64,000 nucleotides of DNA from Mixophyes australis (lineage: Eukaryota > Chordata > Amphibia > Anura > Limnodynastidae), in contig JAVHZZ010000001.1 of assembly GCA_036250195.1 (NCBI GenBank), positions 391,666,783 through 391,730,782 on the forward strand, read 5' to 3'. Each line of letters opens with the position of its first letter. Positions within the stretch are counted from its first letter, which is position 1. Made by a program: the position numbers and the translations under genes. The notes beneath the pieces are model-generated. The model worked only from the letters and a program-made list of their open reading frames with translations, had not been told where the DNA came from and made no database searches. Shown here in pieces: positions 59,531 to 64,000 of this stretch.

Positions 59531-60600
59531 CAGTTCACTAAGGCCTGTTACCCATTACTGTGTTAGAATCATCTTGGTCAAGCAACAAAAAGAGAAGGCT
59601 GCATTTTTTAAACAGGGGATTCATTTCCCTTCCAGGACATCAGGGAACTGATAGATCTTTTTGGGTCCTGCGATCTGTTGAGCAAAGAACAAATGCTCCT
59701 TTTGCTCCTTTAGTAAGTCAGCCCTGAGTGTCATTATTCATTGTATATAAAGGTTTTCTGGCTTTCAAACCCAACCTTGTATTGCTGTCCCCCTAACGTA
59801 AAAGCAATAAAAATAGCAAATGTAAAATATCATTGCAAGAATGAAATAATAAATAGTGATTTGAATTCATATTTACATACGCATCAAAATAATCTACATG
59901 GCCTGGGGATATCTTTAAACGGAAGCATAATTAGGAACATAAATTTCCTTTACATCTTAGAAACACATACAGCACTTCTCAAACGAGCACAATTCATCCG
60001 AGCATCCTGTATTGTGCAAGTCAACTGGCAAAAATGTGCCTGGTAATCAAAAGACTTTTCATTATGATTATTATTGGTCATTGTGTGTAAAATGCTGCTA
60101 ACACTTAGAATTGGGAACCATCAAAAATGAATAACCTTCTCATCAGACTCATGAATACACAGTGGCATGAGGTTCATTTATCTTGCAATGTGTCTAGTGC
60201 GCATATTTAGCGAGGCACCCTTGTTACGGACACATCTAATCTCAACAAGCACTTCACAGGGAACACGAACACGCTGTACGCTCTGCAACTAAATAAAAAG
60301 ACACAAGGGCACATGTAAGGGAAGGGAAAATTTTACTTGGCAAATGCATTGGAAAGGTTACCTCAACAAGAGGTGTTTTATTCTGCATACATAATTAGCT
60401 CATGTGTAAAAAAGGTACACTATATTTTATACAGTCATCAACTAAATTAAAGAAACTACTTAATTTAGTTACACTTTTCCCCCCCAAGGACTTAAAGCGG
60501 TAGCCTCCGACACTCTAGATATTACTAAAAAAGCAGAAGGAGGTGCATCATGGAAAGTGTTGTTCATAAACAGCTGGTTCCAGTTGTACAAGTGATACAA
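59531..60600. other. Intron sequence, unassigned
   Basis: No supported feature. A 101-residue plus-strand frame (59741-60046) shows no domain or splice context. Confidence 0.45.
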
Positions 60601-60601
60601 T

Positions 60602-60742
60602 CAGTGATCAAAGTGGAAATGTAGAAGTGACGGTATGAAAAATGTATTGGGAATGTGAGTGAAGGAGACCAATAGTTTTACAATGAAGGCAGTAGAAGTG
60701 GCGGCATGACATACCACCGTATACACCACCACTTCCACCAGT
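60602..60742. mobile_element. hAT-type MITE, related to 8143-8265
   Basis: Starts CAGTGATCAAAGTGG and ends with the reverse complement of CACTGGTGGAAGTGG. The internal GTAGAAGTGGCGGCATGAC and CACCGTATACACC match the 8143 copy in reverse. A TG run has grown directly from its right end and hides any target duplication. Confidence 0.75.
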
Positions 60743-60808
60743 GTGTGTGTGTGTGTCTGTGTATAATATATATATATATATACACACACACACATATATA
60801 TATATATA
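60741..60808. repeat. TG/TA/CA microsatellite
   Basis: TG run, TA run, CA run and TA run in sequence, lying between two copies of the same hAT MITE family. Confidence 0.93.
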
Positions 60809-60829
60809 AATAAACTAAGTGACTGGAAT

Positions 60830-60905
60830 GCGATTGGTTTTACAATTAAGGCAGTAGAAGTGGCGGCATGACATACCACCGTGTACACCCCACTTCCACC
60901 ACTGG
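60830..60905. mobile_element. Partial hAT MITE, same family
   Basis: It repeats GGCAGTAGAAGTGGCGGCAT, ACATACCACCGT, and ends CACTTCCACCACTGG. Only the right-hand half is present. It may be a tandem duplicate of the previous copy. Confidence 0.7.
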
Positions 60906-60936
60906 AGATGATAGTACAAATACATACCTTTATCAG

Positions 60937-60937
<1 letters not shown>

Positions 60938-60966
<29 letters not shown>
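60938..60966. repeat. CA microsatellite
   Basis: About 14 CA units. Confidence 0.95.
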
Positions 60967-60970
<4 letters not shown>

Positions 60971-61199
60971 TGATTTGCAATGCTCAAGACTGCTGAGGAT
61001 TAGTGTAAGAACACGCAAAAGTGCCACAATGTAATAAAAACATTCCTCTCACTCTCTTGATTTAGTTATTAGGAGAAAAAAATTGAACGTTTTATCTCCT
61101 GAAAGGTGTAGTTCAAAAGTAGCAGCAGATCTTTCTCCCAGCAAAACCAAAGCGAATGCCAAATCTGCAGGGGCATTTCCCAAGAGAGGAGCATCGATG

Positions 61200-61400
61200 T
61201 AGTAGGTGTCAAACTTCCTGGGCAGACCATGGGGACCAGCGGAACATCAAAGGAGGGCCAGCAGGAAGGGGCCGCGCAGAAAAAACATAAAAAATGTTAT
61301 GTGCATGTAGAGCAGCACATGAATAGTGGGGGGCTTTACTGCCCCTGCATGATATTCCAGGCAGGGGGGCACCGGGAGTGCCAATGCCGGCCCTGCATCT
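61200..61400. repeat. GC-rich dispersed repeat fragment
   Basis: GGGGCCGCGCAGAAAAAAC and GCAGGGGGGCACCGGGAGTG stand out against AT-rich intron and resemble other G/C-rich fragments near 23.8 kb. The class is unknown. Confidence 0.35.
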
Positions 61401-63860
61401 GAGAGCTCTGGGGCAAAACCAAAGCGATTTATGGTGCACATGATAAATGAGATTAACAGAGTGAAAAGTGGTTTAATAATGCCCATTATACAGTAATCAG
61501 AGACGTTAAGACATTTGGTGTTGGTTGGGGAAAATAACTGGATAACCTGAGGCAAACACACAATTACCTGAATACAAGATTGTCACTATGAGCACTGTGT
61601 TATCTTGACTTTTCACAAACAAACTACCGGAACACAGCACCACATTTCCTAAAGTCTTTCACTTCTGCAGTTTACCCTGCCCCAGTCTCGTTGAAAAGGT
61701 AATAAGAATGCATTTAAATCAACACTAGCCCATTTTCTGTTTGTAAGCATGTGTCACTCATAGCTTCCGCAGAATTGACCATAACAAGGCAGTTGACCTT
61801 AGTGATATTGATGGTCCTTCCGTAAGTTGTAGTGCATTATGTTCACCAAAAAGACACTGATAGGTTATGAAGATGGACTATCCACAGTCTACAACTAGAA
61901 GCTTCTAAATTAGAGCAATATTACAATGAAACTAAACACACAAAATACAAAAGATAATGACAATAATAAATATCCAAATGTATTAAAAGATGTCATAGTG
62001 GACAACTTAAAAGTTTTAAGAAACGTAAAGAAGCTCAATATTACAGGCAATATTGGAAAATACGATGTTCTCAGAAAATATTCACCAACTTTAACATGTT
62101 TTGTTTTCTTACATCATGGAATCAAAAAGGATTTATTTGGGAATTTTAGTCACTGATCAATGCAACATACTGTAATGTTAAGCAAAAGACATCTCTAAGA
62201 CAAGATACCCATTGGTGTTGCACTTTTTTAATGGTAGTAAATACGAGAGTGAAAATGCAAATGAAATGCACATGTGTTTGAGAATCATTTGCTACTAACG
62301 GTTTGATGTCATTGAGGGTCATCATAGGCTACCTGTGGTAAACGCATATGGATAGAATAAGATGTGTTTGGAAAAATGCAACGCACCAGAATGCTAATAA
62401 AAATGTGTATTGTTAAGGAAACATTAGAAACAATGGGTTATATGGTAATTTAATTTCTTTGGACAACACTCTAGGGGAGATGCTGAAATATTCCTATATC
62501 TGTACTTTTATTGGAGATTTTCAACAACTCTTTAACAAATTTGCTTTCAATGTTCTCAGATCTTCATGGTGAAGCTCTTATTTGGGAATCCAGTAATCAG
62601 CTGTGAGACCTCTCACATGTGCATGTATTTTTAAATCAAAAGAAACACTTTAACTGTATACAGGTGGACGGTAATTGATTAATAATGTGACATTTGAAGA
62701 TAAGCGATTGCTCCATTTTCTTACTTAGAATTTTTTTATTACTTGAATAACAGCTTTAGAGTGTTATTTTCTTTTTTCATTATCCATTACAGATTAATTG
62801 TTGATCAGTGTTAAGCATTTCTAAATAAATCCATTTTCACCTCCTTAATTTAAGAAAATAAGATGTGAAAAAGCCAAAAGGGAGTAAAAACTTTTATAAA
62901 CACCATACATGCTCTCTTGCAAACTGTTGATGGTAAACAAGGCTGTAATTACAAGTCTCAAAACGGCCGACACAAAAAGCATAGCTCTGTAAACATTACT
63001 GGATAATTCAACAGTTTCCAAAGTAGCCATTTGTGTCTAAAACAAATAGTTTATCCTCTTCAGAGGTTATTGAAATCCTCTGCATGTTTGCTGCTTTGGA
63101 CATGGAAATTAAATAAAAAATCCACTTATCTTTCCATGCTTTAAAGGGGTAATTTTAGTGGCACATTACATACATATTTAAGCTATGGTGTGTGAAGAAA
63201 ATCAAGACAGCCACAAAACAAGCACATAATTGTGTACACTCCTCTCCAAGCTGTCTACCTGAAAACACTCAACATTTCCAAAGCACATGCTGGCATCCAA
63301 GTTGATGCTGCTTTGTGTATACAGCATGGATGACGGGTTTCATTGGTGGGTGCAGCTGTGTGCGTGAGGTAGCATCTGCCTGCATGTGAGTGTGGTTTAG
63401 ACAGCGAGTACTTTGAGGGAAGAAGAAGAGCGATAAGATATTCTGCAGTGAGGTGGCATCCTGTTAAGGTGAGATATAGCCAAGCTGCCAGCTATGCTGA
63501 AGAAAGACATGTGTAACGGGCCCCACTGGTGTTGTTATTCACAACTTTCTGAATTGTGGCCCCGGCACTAGGAGCCAGAGGAAACAGACCAGGAACAACA
63601 AGGCTAAATAGAGCCTGCGGGAGGGGGGGAGAGTGAAAAACAGGGACCTGGGACAGGGGGGAGGAGGTCCCGGGATCTCGCTTACAATCTGGGGAGCAGG
63701 TCTGTGGCCTGCTGCTATGAGGTCCAAAGTACATAAAGAGAGAAACAATATGAGAGAAATGGAGCTCAGTCAGAGGGAAAGTGCCACATTACCACAGAAC
63801 ATAACAGTATGACTGAAAGACACAGCATCTTCGCGAGTGACCCAGAAACACCCTGCTAAG
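61401..63860. other. Intron sequence, unassigned
   Basis: AT-rich over most of its length, then G-rich near 63620-63670. The 76-residue frame at 61926-62156 is Asn/Lys-rich with no domain. No ZNF827 exon is visible, so the next upstream exon must lie past the window edge. Confidence 0.45.
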
Positions 63861-63869
63861 AGCAGAGAG

Positions 63870-64000
63870 ACAGTATATCTAGAATACGCACATCTCTCAC
63901 ACAAGACACTGCAAAAATATTAATACATGCACTCAACATCTCCTGCATCGACTATTGTAATTCCCTCCTTACTGTTCCCAAAATCAGACTCAAACCCCTA
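63870..64000 (+). pseudogene. L2/CR1-type LINE ORF2 fragment, cut by the window edge
   Basis: The plus-strand frame reads TAKILIHALNISCIDYCNSL and continues LTVPKIRLKPL. SxLDYCNSLL with a preceding helix is a conserved block downstream of the reverse transcriptase of L2/CR1-type LINEs. The same block occurs at about 53.77 kb on the other strand. The rest, if present, lies beyond 64000. Confidence 0.75.

Noticed and set aside
61926..62156. 76-codon plus-strand frame, Asn/Lys-rich
   Set aside because: AT-rich intron gives such frames by chance. No domain and no splice sites that fit the gene.

Overview
The window is vertebrate nuclear DNA, most likely from a frog (Anura). The evidence is one large-intron zinc-finger gene with coding exons close to the human protein as I remember it, sunk in amphibian-type repeats: tRNA-derived SINEs with a V-SINE-like body, CR1/L2-type and L1-type LINE remnants, Tc1 relics, many hAT-like and palindromic MITEs, and long TG/TA microsatellites. 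There are no operons, rRNA genes, real tRNA genes or CRISPR arrays. The species is inferred, not proven.

The only host gene I can support is ZNF827, on the minus strand. Six internal coding exons chain perfectly by splice site and phase, in transcript order: 52497-52325 (zinc finger 1 and most of finger 2), 48962-48521 (end of finger 2, finger 3, two KEEP motifs, first QDISVK module), 23295-23065 (second module), 6111-5878 (third module), 4714-4660 and 3641-3544. The 5' end (N-terminal region) lies beyond 64000 and the 3' end (later zinc fingers) before position 1. Introns are about 3.4, 25.2, 17.0, 1.2 and 1.0 kb. A 33-nt in-frame candidate microexon sits at 50314-50282, inside the intron that splits finger 2.

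The rest is intron filled with mobile DNA. 1-2.5 kb: a 2.2-kb inverted-repeat composite with an internal tandem duplication, two SINEs and a 256-bp segment found again, apparently identical, at 31.4 kb. 7.6-13.4 kb: a palindromic MITE, a 123-bp hAT MITE with a perfect 8-bp target duplication, L1 and CR1 tails, and a hAT element carrying a nested SINE. 18-26 kb: L1 tail, dispersed repeats and a degenerate minisatellite. 27.4-29.3 kb: an AT/AC array with a spacing near 36 bp, then a dead Tc1 element. 33.1-34.4 kb: a hAT element with a 53-bp minisatellite split by a probable solo LTR. 37.7-38.6 kb: an element with about 40-bp terminal inverted repeats and a GAAACGCGT core resembling a decayed hammerhead ribozyme. 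44-45 kb: a 1083-bp hAT element holding a near-perfect hairpin and a G-rich minisatellite. 53-58 kb: L2/CR1-like LINE remnants and a gypsy-type LTR, primer-binding site and broken gag. The LINE end at 57.56 kb shares its 3' tail with the SINEs, which points to a LINE-SINE partnership visible within this window.

Splice chain, terminal repeats and target duplications were read directly. Family names rest on remembered motifs and no database was searched.
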